Shown: piece after piece, positions 31,398 through 40,163 of the stretch
How positions within the stretch are numbered: the first letter of the stretch is position 1
Layout: each line of letters opens with the position of its first letter
Assembly (NCBI GenBank): GCA_016931315.1
Contig: JAFGFB010000035.1
Location: 1 to 49,901 of the forward strand
Origin: Anaerolineae bacterium
GTDB taxonomy: Bacteria > Chloroflexota > Anaerolineae > B4-G1 > SLSP01
Length of the DNA: 49,901 nt
Reading direction: 5' to 3'
Translations under genes and position numbers: made by a program
Notes under the pieces: generated by a model
Databases searched by the model: none
Seen by the model: the letters and a program-made list of their open reading frames with translations, nothing else
What the model was told of the DNA's origin: nothing

Positions 31398-32267
31398 TCA
31401 ACGCGCCAACCACTGCGCCAGAATAGCGTTGTACTCGGTTGCGCGCTCGGCAAAGGGCAGATGCCCCGCCTCAGCAATGACGGCTAATTCAGCACCCTCG
31501 ACCAGGTCGGCGATCTGCTGCGCCTGCGCAGGCGGCACGGTAGGGTCGCGGTCGCCAGTCAGCGCCAGGAGCGGTGCGGTGATGCGCGGCAGCCAATCGC
31601 TGATGTCAATTTCTGGCATCCGGGCAAAGTAGTGTATCATCGCATTCAAATCAAGCTGCTTGAAAGCCGGGTAAGCGCGGCACAGCATATCCGGTAAATC
31701 AGGATAGGCGTAAAACGCGCGCGCATCGGCAACGTAAATGCGCATAGCGGATTTGAGCAGGACCGGCGACAAGCCGGACAGTTTGTAGAGCGCCTTGTAT
31801 ACGGCGCGCCCCGGCGCGCCGCTGCGCACCAGCTTTTGATACAGGCCCAACGCGCCCGTCCAACATCCCTGCGCAAAGCCGGACACGCTGATGACGCGTC
31901 GCGCCAGGGCTGGCGTAGACGCCGCTACCGCTAGCGCCGCAAATCCGCCGGTAGAATGGCCGATGAGCGTGACGGGGCGGTCGTCCACCAACTCGCGAAT
32001 CGCTGCGCTCAATACGCGGGCGATCATCTCGGCGGTGAGCGCCTCGGGCTGCAAACCGGCGGGAAAGGTTGCCGGGAAATGTCCTGGCAGGCTGAGCGAA
32101 TAACACGGCCCTTGCGCCAGCACGCAGGGCGGTTGAAGCGCCCAGGCATAAATTGAACTGGTGATCCCATGCAGCAAAATCACCGGTTCGCCAGGTGCGC
32201 CGGGGTTCAGGCAAACTGCGGCCAGTTGGTAGTCGTCAACGGTAAGTGGAATATGCACAGATGTCAT
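31398..32267 (-). CDS. Alpha/beta hydrolase
   Basis: Hydrolase of 289 aa with oxyanion motif HGITSS (33-38), nucleophile Ser105 in GHSTGG, acid Asp239/Asp241 in TGDRDPTVP and His269 in AGHLPF. A helical cap lies between about 130 and 220. ATG 32267 is used because the longer version would start from a TTG with no ribosome site; even here the site (AAGAGAT) is weak. An esterase, lactonase or haloalkane-type activity cannot be told apart. Confidence 0.92.
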   Translation of the reverse strand: MTSVHIPLTVDDYQLAAVCLNPGAPGEPVILLHGITSSIYAWALQPPCVLAQGPCYSLSLPGHFPATFPAGLQPEALTAEMIARVLSAAIRELVDDRPVTLIGHSTGGFAALAVAASTPALARRVISVSGFAQGCWTGALGLYQKLVRSGAPGRAVYKALYKLSGLSPVLLKSAMRIYVADARAFYAYPDLPDMLCRAYPAFKQLDLNAMIHYFARMPEIDISDWLPRITAPLLALTGDRDPTVPPAQAQQIADLVEGAELAVIAEAGHLPFAERATEYNAILAQWLAR

Positions 32268-32370
32268 GAAGATCTCTTGTTCTAACTTGGAGTGCTTCAA
32301 AGCCGGTCATCGAATTTACCGGATAATCATCAGTTCATTTATCAACTCGGCCATGCTGCGCCGATGATGG

Positions 32371-32577
32371 CTACAGATTTACGCATGTCTTTTGCTCATC
32401 CAGGCTTCCAGATATCGCCCGGTTTCGACCCCGCCCCAAACGCCAAAGAAAAAAAACCAGAAAGGGCAGGATTTGGGTATCCAGGAAAAAACTGGCAATC
32501 AAACTGCCCGGGGAGAGCAGGATGAGGGCACTGCCAACGATCAAGTGTCCCTTGGTGGCCTGTGGATGGATTTTCAT
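32371..32577 (-). CDS. Small membrane protein
   Basis: A 68-aa protein with two hydrophobic stretches (GHLIVGSALILLSPGSLIA and TQILPFLVFFLWRLG) and a polar C-terminal tail. ATG 32577 has GAAGG five bases before it. It lies 65 bp after the ICMT-like gene on the same strand. No family recognised. Confidence 0.55.
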   Translation of the reverse strand: MKIHPQATKGHLIVGSALILLSPGSLIASFFLDTQILPFLVFFLWRLGRGRNRAISGSLDEQKTCVNL

Positions 32578-32642
32578 ACTACCTTCTTTTTGATTATGAT
32601 GAATGATGAAAGATAATGCTGACCACTCTTGCGTTAAGCATA

Positions 32643-33131
32643 TTACTTGCGCCCAAACCATCGGTTAACCGACGCTGTATACATCTCATATTCGCTGCCA
32701 AATTTCCCGGCCAGGTAGTGCTCTTCAGGCAGGATAAGGGCGTAATGGCAGAGCGCCATCGAGACGATGAGCATGACTACCGACCAGGGCAGGTTGAAAG
32801 TGAGCGCAATTCCGAACAAGAAAATGCCCGCTCCAAGATAGAGCGGATTCCTCGACAATGCAAACACGCCTGTCTTGATGACCCGGCTGGTGGGGTGGCC
32901 GGGGTCGGTCGGTTGACCGTAGCGGGAAAATTCCCGGCGCGCCAGGACAAGCAAAACCAACCCCACAATGCCCAGAAGGGCGCCCGCCGGGATGAGGGTC
33001 TGTCTCAGGATGTCCGGTGGGGATGAAAACGGCCAGATCAAGTGCAGGGCCAGGCTGGCAAGGAAAGGGATTCCAAAAACAACTTCCCCAATCCTCCAGC
33101 GGCTTGTATGGGCAGAGTCATGGCTTTTCAT
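32643..33131 (-). CDS. Isoprenylcysteine carboxyl methyltransferase-like membrane protein
   Basis: Integral membrane methyltransferase of the ICMT/PEMT type (162 aa, four to five helices). The SAM-binding signature is at the C-terminal side: RNPLYLGAGIFLFG and PEEHYLAGKFGSEYEMYTASVNRWF. Bacterial members methylate small lipidic or isoprenoid-type acceptors; the substrate here is unknown. Its ATG overlaps the stop of the glycosyltransferase gene (ATGA), so the two are translationally coupled and may act on the same molecule. Confidence 0.9.
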   Translation of the reverse strand: MKSHDSAHTSRWRIGEVVFGIPFLASLALHLIWPFSSPPDILRQTLIPAGALLGIVGLVLLVLARREFSRYGQPTDPGHPTSRVIKTGVFALSRNPLYLGAGIFLFGIALTFNLPWSVVMLIVSMALCHYALILPEEHYLAGKFGSEYEMYTASVNRWFGRK

Positions 33132-34333
33132 AAAACCTCTTCAATCAACCGCACCGCTTCCGTTACCCCATCTGGCTCGGCGCGGATGTCGGCGTCCAGG
33201 TCGGCGGCTTTACGGCGCATTTCGGGCGATTGCAACGCGCGCAGGGCCTCGGCCAGGTTTTCGGCGGTGAGTTTCGGACGCGGGATGGGCTGCGGGCCGA
33301 TGCCCATTTGCACCACTTTGCCGCCCCAAATGAACTGGTCAATGATGTGGGGGATGACCAGCATGGGAATCCCGGCGCGAAAACCGGAAGCGGTCGTGCC
33401 AAAGCCGCCGTGATGGACCAATCCGCTGGCGCGCGGCAAGAGCCAATCGTGCGGAATCGAACCAGCGTGGAAAACACTGGGGGGAATCGCCAACTGTTTC
33501 ATTGCCTCGTCCCAGCCCTGGATGACGGCGCGGAGGCCAGCCTGTTTGACCGCTGCGAGGGCGATTTGCGCGCTCTGGAGGGTGTCCTTGCCGCTGAGCG
33601 CCATCGCGCCCAGGGTAATGACCACCGGCGGCTCACCGGTCTCGAGGAAGGCGACCAGGTCGGCAGGCGGCGTCCAGGTGGTGGGGGCCGGGGCGAACCA
33701 GTAACCGGTCATGCAGTGGCGCCCCTCCCAGAGCGGGTTGGGTGGGGAAATGTGTGGGCTGAGCGGAACCAGGTTCAGCGTCGGGGAGGTGATACCGGTC
33801 GGACCCATCGGGGGCAGGCCGACCCGTTTGCGAATCTGGTTGAGCGGGCGGGTCATCAGCAGTCCCATCCCTGCCCCGGCCACGCCCATCAACATCCGCT
33901 TCAGGAAAGAATCCTGGGGGTCTTTGACCGGGATAGCCTCCGGCATAAGCGTAACGCTGGCGGTGGGCAGGCCGAGTTGGTCGGCCTCCATGCTCCCGCC
34001 GGCTGAGTGTGAGACGATGATCAGATCGGCGGCGCGGCAGAGTGCAAGCACGTCGCTATGGGATTGTTCGAGCATGGCAAACGAAAAGCGCATCACCCGC
34101 ATAAAGCCAAGCATCCAGTGTGGGGCGTTGGCGCGGATGCGGGCGGCCTCGTGGCTGATGTCAATATCCGGTCCCATAGGGGCGAAATGCACGCCGTAGG
34201 ATTCGACCAGTCCGCGCATACACGGGTGGCTGGCGAGGGTGACGGCGTGCCCGGCCTTGTGCAGGCCAAGCGCCAGAGCAATGTACGGCTGCACATCGCC
34301 GCGCGTGCCGATGGTGGGGATAACGATGTTCAT
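33128..34333 (-). CDS. UGT/MGT-type glycosyltransferase (GT1 family)
   Basis: GT-B glycosyltransferase of 401 aa. The N-terminal acceptor domain begins IVIPTIGTRGDVQPYIALALGL, like sterol and macrolide glycosyltransferases. The donor domain ends with HHGGFGTTASGFRAGIPMLVIPHIIDQFIWG, the family's nucleotide-sugar signature with HGG and the DQ pair. Such enzymes add sugars to sterols, macrolides, flavonoids or other lipophilic aglycones, for biosynthesis or detoxification. GGTGA lies before ATG 34333. It is coupled to the ICMT-like gene. Confidence 0.93.
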   Translation of the reverse strand: MNIVIPTIGTRGDVQPYIALALGLHKAGHAVTLASHPCMRGLVESYGVHFAPMGPDIDISHEAARIRANAPHWMLGFMRVMRFSFAMLEQSHSDVLALCRAADLIIVSHSAGGSMEADQLGLPTASVTLMPEAIPVKDPQDSFLKRMLMGVAGAGMGLLMTRPLNQIRKRVGLPPMGPTGITSPTLNLVPLSPHISPPNPLWEGRHCMTGYWFAPAPTTWTPPADLVAFLETGEPPVVITLGAMALSGKDTLQSAQIALAAVKQAGLRAVIQGWDEAMKQLAIPPSVFHAGSIPHDWLLPRASGLVHHGGFGTTASGFRAGIPMLVIPHIIDQFIWGGKVVQMGIGPQPIPRPKLTAENLAEALRALQSPEMRRKAADLDADIRAEPDGVTEAVRLIEEVL

Positions 34334-34397
34334 CCAATGTCACCTTTCCGTTCCAGATGGCGAAAGAACGCGATGGTCAATCCCATATTCTTTTATC

Positions 34398-34428
34398 GGG
34401 TAGGCGACGGCAATAACATCGCCTACCC
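34398..34428. terminator. Stem-loop between ino1-like and glycosyltransferase genes
   Basis: GGGTAGGCGA (34398-34407) and TCGCCTACCC (34419-34428) form a perfect 10-bp stem with an 11-nt loop, 62 bp after the stop of the inositol-phosphate synthase gene. There is no clear T-run on the minus strand, so it may attenuate rather than stop transcription into the glycosyltransferase gene. Confidence 0.5.
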
Positions 34429-34489
34429 CACAATACTCGGTTTGCGCGACCCGAACTTGCACGTAGACAGTTATCACATCGATATGCTG

Positions 34490-35581
34490 CTATCTGTTTT
34501 CTTCTGCGCCTCCGATGAACGCATCGAGCTTGTTTCGCGCCTCGTCATCGCTGAACTGAGCAGGTGGCGATTTCATGAAGTAGGACGACGGCTCGACGAC
34601 GGCACCGCTCAGCCCGCGATTGAGCGCGATTTTGCAGCAACGCACGGCATCAATCACCACCCCGGCCGAGTTGGGGCTGTCCCACACCTCCATCTTGACC
34701 TCCAGCTTGAGCGGCACCTCGCCGAACGTTGTACCCTCCATCTGGATATAGCAGAACTTGCGATCCGTCAGCCACGGCACATAATCCGAAGGCCCCACAT
34801 GGATGCTCTGCGGTGGCAGTTTGAAATCTAACTGGCTGGTCACAGCATCCGTCTTGGAGATTTTCTTTGACTCTAGCCGCTCCCGCTCTAACATATTGTA
34901 GAAATCCATATTGCCGCCAAAGTTGAGTTGATAAGTACGATCGAGGCGCACACCTCGCTCGCGAAAGAGATGGGTCAACACGCGATGGGTAATCGTTGCG
35001 CCAACCTGGCTCTTGATGTCATCGCCTATGACCGGCAGGCCGCGCTCCTTGAACCGCTCTTGCCAGTAGGCCTCGCGGGCAATAAAGACCGGAATGCAGT
35101 TGACAAAACCGCACCCGGCATCCAGAACCTGCTCAACATACCACTTGGTCGCCATCTCACTGCCAACCGGCAAAAAGTTGATCACCACGTCGGTTCCCGT
35201 CTCTTTGAGGATGCGGACAATGTCGTCGGTCGGGCCGGGTGCCTTGGTGATCACCTGCGAGAGGTACTTACCCAGCCCATCGTGGGTCATACCACGATAG
35301 ACCTTTACCCCCATATAGGGTACTTCGGTAAACTTGATGGTGTTGTTCGGCGGTGACCAGATCGCCTCGCTCAGGTCGAGTCCCACCTTGTTCTGGTCTA
35401 TCTCAAACGCGGCGGTGAACTCGATGTCGCGCACGTGATAGCCGCCTAGGTTGACGTGCATCAACCCGGGAACAAAGGCGTCATCTGGTGCATCTCTATA
35501 AAAATGCACCCCTTGCACCAGGGCAGCGGCGCAATTTCCCACGCCAATGATCGCAGTACGCACCTTATTTCGTTTTGCCAT
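34490..35581 (-). CDS. ino1: Inositol-3-phosphate synthase
   Basis: Protein of 363 aa, the length of the actinobacterial/archaeal type, which converts glucose 6-phosphate to inositol 3-phosphate with NAD. The Rossmann motif [15 protein letters not shown] is at the start. Active-site segments [34 protein letters not shown] (Asp-Asp-Ile-Lys-Ser-Gln) and [12 protein letters not shown] are intact. ATG 35581 follows AGGAGG; upstream in-frame codons lack a ribosome site. The product could feed phosphatidylinositol, di-myo-inositol-phosphate or a glycosylated inositol; the following glycosyltransferase and ICMT-like genes hint at a lipid or conjugate. Confidence 0.94.
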   Translation of the reverse strand: MAKRNKVRTAIIGVGNCAAALVQGVHFYRDAPDDAFVPGLMHVNLGGYHVRDIEFTAAFEIDQNKVGLDLSEAIWSPPNNTIKFTEVPYMGVKVYRGMTHDGLGKYLSQVITKAPGPTDDIVRILKETGTDVVINFLPVGSEMATKWYVEQVLDAGCGFVNCIPVFIAREAYWQERFKERGLPVIGDDIKSQVGATITHRVLTHLFRERGVRLDRTYQLNFGGNMDFYNMLERERLESKKISKTDAVTSQLDFKLPPQSIHVGPSDYVPWLTDRKFCYIQMEGTTFGEVPLKLEVKMEVWDSPNSAGVVIDAVRCCKIALNRGLSGAVVEPSSYFMKSPPAQFSDDEARNKLDAFIGGAEENR

Positions 35582-35961
35582 TGCTTGATTACCTCCTATG
35601 TTGTGATCTGAATCAGTATCTATAGAAATTCGTCTCCATAACGAGTCTCTCTTGGCCACTATCTCGCCTCCCACAGACTCTAACCGATAGCGCTTTTTAT
35701 CGACAAAAGACCACCTCCCCGGTCGTTTTGGCTATAGGATTGGGCTTGAGCCGCGCCATCTTGCTGGCATGTTTGGCGAACAATGCCTCAGTGAGAATAC
35801 CTTTGTCTTGCATAACCTGGTAGAGGCATACCCGGCGTCGCTCCAACTGCTGTTGAGCGCGGCTAGGTCTTTGGCTACCTTGATGCGAAAGTCGAACTTA
35901 GCTGTCGTGATCCCCATGGTACAAAGGTGGTCGAAACGCCCGGTAAAGCCGAGGCTGTTGT
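35582..35961. other. Region of 380 bp without an intact gene
   Basis: The first part is the leader of ino1. From about 35697 to 35850 the minus strand has an open stretch (LERRRVCLYQVMQDKGILTE, then ALFAKHASKMARLKPN) ending in TAA at 35699, without a start or ribosome site. It reads like a protein C terminus and may be another gene remnant. No family is recognised and no clear promoter is seen. Confidence 0.35.
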
Positions 35962-36657
35962 TCAGACGATTGAAAAAGGTCTTCGTCGATCTCCTTTCCA
36001 CAACCCCCAACCGAGAGGGAACAAGGCCGCCAGAAACAGGATGCCGCCAATCATCACGCCCTGGGACAGCAACATGCTGCCGGTCAGCGTGCCGATCATG
36101 CCCAGGATGCAGGTCACGCCGTTCAGCGCCAACAACACCCCACCCCAGTGCAGCGCGCCGGAGCGCCGCCACAGCAACGCGCCGTAAAGCATAGACGGAA
36201 TTCCCAGAATGGCGTAGGCTAACCTGTTGAAGAATACCATCGCCGATTGTGGCTAGGCTCGCAAGGTTAAACGCAGCAGCATATCTGCCGCAGCGGTGTA
36301 CTGCGGGTCGAGGCGCAGCGTCACCAATGCTGGAACGAGCGTCACCTGCGAGAGATAGGCGACCAGGTTGAGCACACCGTAAATGGGGGTGAAGACCAGC
36401 CCGATGACGATCCAGCCGGGGGCTGTCGGCTTGAGCCAGGCATACAAGACGGCAAACAGAGCTATGGCGGCCACGGTCAACAGTGCGACGTTGAGATAAG
36501 TGGCGTAGAATAACCCGTGCAGTCGTGCGGCGTGGGTAAGCACCTGCTCGAAGGTTTCCAGCCGCCCGGTGGTCGCCATGTCGGTGATCAGCAGGCCGAG
36601 GCACAGGACAGTGAGCATCAAGCAAACCAGGCAAAGGACGGCGGCAAGTTTAGACAC
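35962..36657 (-). pseudogene. Multi-pass membrane protein gene interrupted by an in-frame TAG
   Basis: The minus strand encodes one continuous membrane protein of about 231 codons with six to seven helices, broken by TAG at 36255-36253. Both sides are in the same frame: ...MLLRLTLRA-stop-PQSAMVFFNRLAYAILGIPS... A CAG (Gln) to TAG change would explain it. The start is GTG 36657 after GAGGAA. Without readthrough the product ends after about 134 residues; a second fragment could start at ATG 36240 but has no ribosome site. The layout is like DUF4386-type proteins, but this is a weak match by eye. It follows the serine hydrolase gene by 17 bp. Confidence 0.75.
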
Positions 36658-36674
36658 GGCTTCCTCAACTCTTG

Positions 36675-37748
36675 TCAACTAACGGCGCGAACCAGGTTCA
36701 TCATGAAGAAAAGTGGTCTGGGCGGGGTAATCACGTTGAGGGTCCCGGTCAGGTAGAGCGACCGCGACGGGCAGGCAAAGGCGAACGATCCGGTCGAGCC
36801 GGAGTGGCCGACGAATTCCGGGAGCGGGGTGATCCAAAAGAAACGCGGCAACTGAAAGTACATCATCCCGTAGCCGTAGCGGAGCGGGAAGAAAATCTTG
36901 TTCCAGGTCATCATCCGCGTCAGAAAGGCTTTGTCAAAGAGCCGCCCCTCCATAAAAGCGCGCAGGAATGTCATACATTCGGAAGCCGTCGAAACCAGGC
37001 CGCCATCAGATACATTGGACGAAAGGTATTGGGGGACATTGACTGGAGCTTTGTTCAAATAGAGCGTGGCAGGCGCATCAGCCGGGCGGGGCTTGGTCCA
37101 GTCGTAGAGATAGGTGCGCTGTAAGCCAAGTGGTGCACAGATGCATTCCGCGAAATTGACTGCCATGGGTTTTCCCGTGATGGCCTCAATGATTTCACCA
37201 AGCAGGCGGTAATTGAGATTGGAGTAATAGGCCCTGCCGGGTGCGCCGGGTGGAAAGTGTGGGGACAGGATGCGGGTGATCCTGAGCGCCTCAGCAGTAT
37301 CGATGTAACGGTCGTGACCGGATGTCAATTCAGCGATCACGCTTTTGCCGCCGCGCGGTTTATCGGCCTCGAAATCTGCCAGGCCCGAAGTCTGGCTGAT
37401 CAATTGGGACACCTTGAGCTGATAGCTGTAGTCTATCCCCTTATAAATGTGTATCCCATCTAGCATTGCGTCCGGCAGATATGCCGAGACCGGCGCTTCG
37501 AGGTCCAGTTTTTTCTCCTCGTACAACCGCATGATGATAGCCGCGGTGTACATCTTGGTGACACTGGCAATGGAGTACGGCGTGTCGGGTGCCATCGGCG
37601 CGTCGGTGCCGGGATCGGCTATCCCTGCTGCGCCAGCGAAATCGAGGCTGCGGTTGTAGGACTGTACCGCCACGACGATGTTGCGCAGGCCGCCTTTGCC
37701 AACCTGAGCGGCGAGCAGAGATTGCAGTTTTTTGGTTTTGTCGGTCAT
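36675..37748 (-). CDS. Serine hydrolase, beta-lactamase/class C PBP-like
   Basis: Protein of 357 aa with the serine beta-lactamase-like fold: SxxK at Ser62-Val-Thr-Lys65 (SIASVTKMYTAA), YxN at Tyr175-Ser-Asn177 (YYSNLNY), and the HxG motif GHSGSTG near residue 320. No signal peptide is seen, so it is probably cytosolic. Members include esterases, D-aminopeptidases and beta-lactamases; the C-terminal end with hydrophobic NVITPPRPLFFMMNL is unremarkable. ATG 37748 follows AAAGG. Activity towards antibiotics cannot be judged from the sequence. Confidence 0.92.
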   Translation of the reverse strand: MTDKTKKLQSLLAAQVGKGGLRNIVVAVQSYNRSLDFAGAAGIADPGTDAPMAPDTPYSIASVTKMYTAAIIMRLYEEKKLDLEAPVSAYLPDAMLDGIHIYKGIDYSYQLKVSQLISQTSGLADFEADKPRGGKSVIAELTSGHDRYIDTAEALRITRILSPHFPPGAPGRAYYSNLNYRLLGEIIEAITGKPMAVNFAECICAPLGLQRTYLYDWTKPRPADAPATLYLNKAPVNVPQYLSSNVSDGGLVSTASECMTFLRAFMEGRLFDKAFLTRMMTWNKIFFPLRYGYGMMYFQLPRFFWITPLPEFVGHSGSTGSFAFACPSRSLYLTGTLNVITPPRPLFFMMNLVRAVS

Positions 37749-37838
37749 CGTTTTACCTTTCAGTTTCTTCTCCGTTCGCAATGCCACTCTGACATACGAG
37801 AAAATGCCACCCATGATGCCCCATTCTTCTCGATACGC

Positions 37839-38328
37839 TCAACCTTCCGGCAACACGCGCGGAATGGGACGCATCTCATCCACACACCAGGTCAGCACGC
37901 GCCGCCAGGAAAAGCCATCCTGTTCCTCCAACGACCCCAGCAAACGCGGCTCGCGCCGCCCGACGCGCGCCAACGCACACAAGCCCGCCGCCAAGAGTGG
38001 ACGCGGCGGCAGCCCCAACGGGCCCCGTCACCAGAATGTAATCGAACGTTTGGTCGGGAAAGGGCAAACGGGTCACGTCGCCCTGAACCAGCAGCGCTGG
38101 TAATAGCCCCGCCTGATCGACCCGCGTCAGCATCGGCGGAGCCAGGTTGAGCGCGTACACGTCCACGCCGCGTTGCCGCAGGGTCAACGCCAGCGAAATC
38201 GTGCCGCAACACGCCTCCAACATCCGCCCGGAGACGCCTTCGGCGATAGCGGCTTGCTTGTCCGTCTAGCGCCGACTGCGCAGGGCGTCGTCGTAGAAAT
38301 GCGCTACACGACTCCAAAAGGTGTTCAT
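37839..38328 (-). pseudogene. SAM-dependent methyltransferase gene with nonsense and frameshift
   Basis: From ATG 38328 the frame reads MNTFWSRVAHFYDDALRSRR, then a TAG at 38268-38266, and goes on in frame through GRMLEACCGTISLALTLRQRG (SAM motif I), VYALNLAPPMLTR and VTRLPFPDQTFDYILVTG. Near 38010-38025 the sense jumps to another frame (LLAAGLCALARVGRREPRLL and on to RVLTWCVDEMRPIPRVLPEG) and ends at TGA 37841-37839. The normal protein would be about 160-165 aa, short for the family. Both lesions must be repaired to give a product, so the gene is dead unless sequencing errors explain them. Confidence 0.8.
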
Positions 38329-38405
38329 CTCATAGCTTCTTGAAGGATATCGTGTAAGCGGACCACTTTCCAAAGAACGCTTGCACAACCAAGACCGTTA
38401 ACCTG

Positions 38406-38615
38406 TCATCCGCGTCCTGAGCGCATGCTGTTTGAGAATTGGCGGTCTGTCACTCTCTCCGGGTCGGTTTCGTTGCCTTTTGTAAAGCGGGCTTCCAGTT
38501 CCCACAGTTCAGGTTGGCGTCGAGGGGGTGAGATTCTGTTGCGCAGACTAGCGAACATACGCTTCAAGCCTGCAATCGCTTTTTGAAAAGTGGTTCCAGA
38601 TGACTCGACTTTCAT
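38406..38615 (-). CDS. Small basic hypothetical protein
   Basis: A 69-aa protein rich in Arg, Ser and Glu (FASLRNRISPPRRQPELWELEARFTKGNETDPERVTDRQF). ATG 38615 is preceded by GGAGG at good spacing, which is the main reason to accept it. It has no hydrophobic segment and no recognised family. It lies between the esterase gene and the broken methyltransferase gene. Confidence 0.45.
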   Translation of the reverse strand: MKVESSGTTFQKAIAGLKRMFASLRNRISPPRRQPELWELEARFTKGNETDPERVTDRQFSNSMRSGRG

Positions 38616-38708
38616 GTTGTCCTCCAAGTCAACAGCAGAAAGAACGCCTCAGTACCTAAAAAAACATCTACAGGAAGCGATGTTTTGCAAAGCCTCCCAA
38701 ACATCGTT

Positions 38709-39650
38709 TTATGGGTGTGGATGCGCGGCGAAAAAGTCCCATATCACCTGCGAAGCGTTCAACTCGGTCGTCGGAACGTCACCGCCCTTCCAACCCGGCT
38801 GACCACCTGGCCAGGCGTGCCCGCTGCCGACCACGGTGTACAGTTCCACCGCTGCATCTTGCTGGCAGCCGTTGTAGACGGTGTGACGGATGCTGCCGTT
38901 CTGTGTGACCTGGGGCGTCGAAGCACAGCCATTGTGCCCCACCCAGAACTCTATCGTCGTCTCGACCGGCTCGAAGGGGATGCCCACCAGCGATTCCGCG
39001 CCGACCCCGCCTGCGTAAGGCGCGTGTTTGTCGGCGTCGCCGTGGATGTGCAGCACGGGCACCGGGCGCGACGGCGTGCAAGCGTCGAGGTTCTGCGTCG
39101 CCGCTACCGGGCCGATTGCGGCGATCACGTCCGCTAACTCGCAGGCCAGGCGGTAGGACATAATCGCCCCATTGGACATGCCGGTGGCATAGATGCGCCG
39201 CGCGTCCACGTTGGCAATCGCCTCCAGATCAGCCAGCAGCGCACGCACAAAGCCCACGTCATCCACGTTCTGCTCCATCGCATAACCACAGCAGCGCCCG
39301 CCGTTCCAGGTGAGCAGCCGGTCTGACCGCCGCCCCGTGCCGTTCGGATAGACGACGATGAACCCTTCGGCGTCGGCGACGGCGTCGAAGCCGGTCATCG
39401 TGCGAGCATTCTCGGCATAGCCGCCCCCGCCGTGAAAGACCAACACCACCGGCGTCGCCCGCGCCGGGTCGTAACCGGGTGGGACGTGGACGATATACGA
39501 ACGCTCGCGCCCGGCGTGGGTCAGCGTGCGGGTTACGTCGCCGGGCGACAAGGCCGCCGGCGTGCGTGCGGCCTGGCGCGCTGCCAGCCGACCACAGCCG
39601 GTCAGCCACAACCCACATAGCAGGAACAATAAAAATACGCGACGGTTCAC
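38709..39650 (-). CDS. Secreted LpqC/PHB depolymerase-type esterase lipoprotein
   Basis: Protein of 313 aa. A lipoprotein signal peptide ends in the lipobox LTGC (Cys19). The mature part is an alpha/beta hydrolase of the poly(3-hydroxybutyrate) depolymerase/feruloyl esterase group (LpqC): oxyanion HGGGG (73-77), Ser159 in GMSNGA, Asp205 in IHGDADKH and His278 in GSGHAWPGG. Paired Cys residues (Cys120/121, 170/191, 242/262) suggest disulfides and support export. GTG 39650 begins right after the TGA of the MGMT-like gene with GAGGAT before it, so the two are coupled. Confidence 0.92.
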   Translation of the reverse strand: MNRRVFLLFLLCGLWLTGCGRLAARQAARTPAALSPGDVTRTLTHAGRERSYIVHVPPGYDPARATPVVLVFHGGGGYAENARTMTGFDAVADAEGFIVVYPNGTGRRSDRLLTWNGGRCCGYAMEQNVDDVGFVRALLADLEAIANVDARRIYATGMSNGAIMSYRLACELADVIAAIGPVAATQNLDACTPSRPVPVLHIHGDADKHAPYAGGVGAESLVGIPFEPVETTIEFWVGHNGCASTPQVTQNGSIRHTVYNGCQQDAAVELYTVVGSGHAWPGGQPGWKGGDVPTTELNASQVIWDFFAAHPHP

Positions 39651-40160
39651 TCAGGCATCCTCGAAATTGCAGAACAGCACATCCCGATACCCCAGGACGT
39701 AATACCGCTTGCCTTTTTGCGCGACGGCAAACCCTTCCGCTTCTAGCAACGCTTTGTGCGCCTCAGCGCCGCCGGGGAATTTCTCGTTCAGATAGCCATC
39801 GGCTTTGAGCGTCCGCCAGTAGGGGATGTCCAGGTCACAGCCCTCTTGTTTGGCTTCTTCGACGGCGTTGGCGGCGGTCATAACGAAAATGCCGGCGGTC
39901 AGCGTACAGCAGCCCTTGGCCTGGTACTTGTGGGCCAGCCAACGGCACATCTCGATGAGTGTGGTCAGGCGGCCTGGCGGCACCTGCCGCATCAACGCCG
40001 TCACATCGCTGGGATTGACCAACACCACCGGATCGCCGGCCTCTGCCCCCATCTTGTGGACGGCATTGTAACAGGGGAAGCCCGCTTGCAGGGCGATTAC
40101 CTTGGGATAGCCGGGCTTGTCGGCGAGTTTCTCTTGCCAGGTTTTTCGTTTCGCTGCCAT
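39651..40160 (-). CDS. MGMT-family (alkyltransferase-like) protein without catalytic Cys
   Basis: Protein of 169 aa. The part VPPGRLTTLIEMCRWLAHKY matches the DNA-binding helix-turn-helix region of O6-methylguanine-DNA methyltransferases, and DIPYWRTLKADGYLNEKFPGG aligns with the active-site strand (IPCHRV...G.L..Y..G). The acceptor Cys of PCHR is Tyr114 in PYWR, so alkyl transfer is not expected; alkyltransferase-like proteins that only flag damaged bases are known with Trp or Ala there. I recall similar proteins annotated only as MGMT family. It sits between an ABC permease gene (3-bp gap) and the esterase gene. Confidence 0.8.
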   Translation of the reverse strand: MAAKRKTWQEKLADKPGYPKVIALQAGFPCYNAVHKMGAEAGDPVVLVNPSDVTALMRQVPPGRLTTLIEMCRWLAHKYQAKGCCTLTAGIFVMTAANAVEEAKQEGCDLDIPYWRTLKADGYLNEKFPGGAEAHKALLEAEGFAVAQKGKRYYVLGYRDVLFCNFEDA

Positions 40161-40163
40161 TTG

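Noticed and set aside
35732..36634. A 300-codon minus-strand open frame
   Set aside because: It overlaps the hydrophobic membrane-protein frame and is a low-complexity shadow. The membrane-protein frame has the coherent helix pattern.
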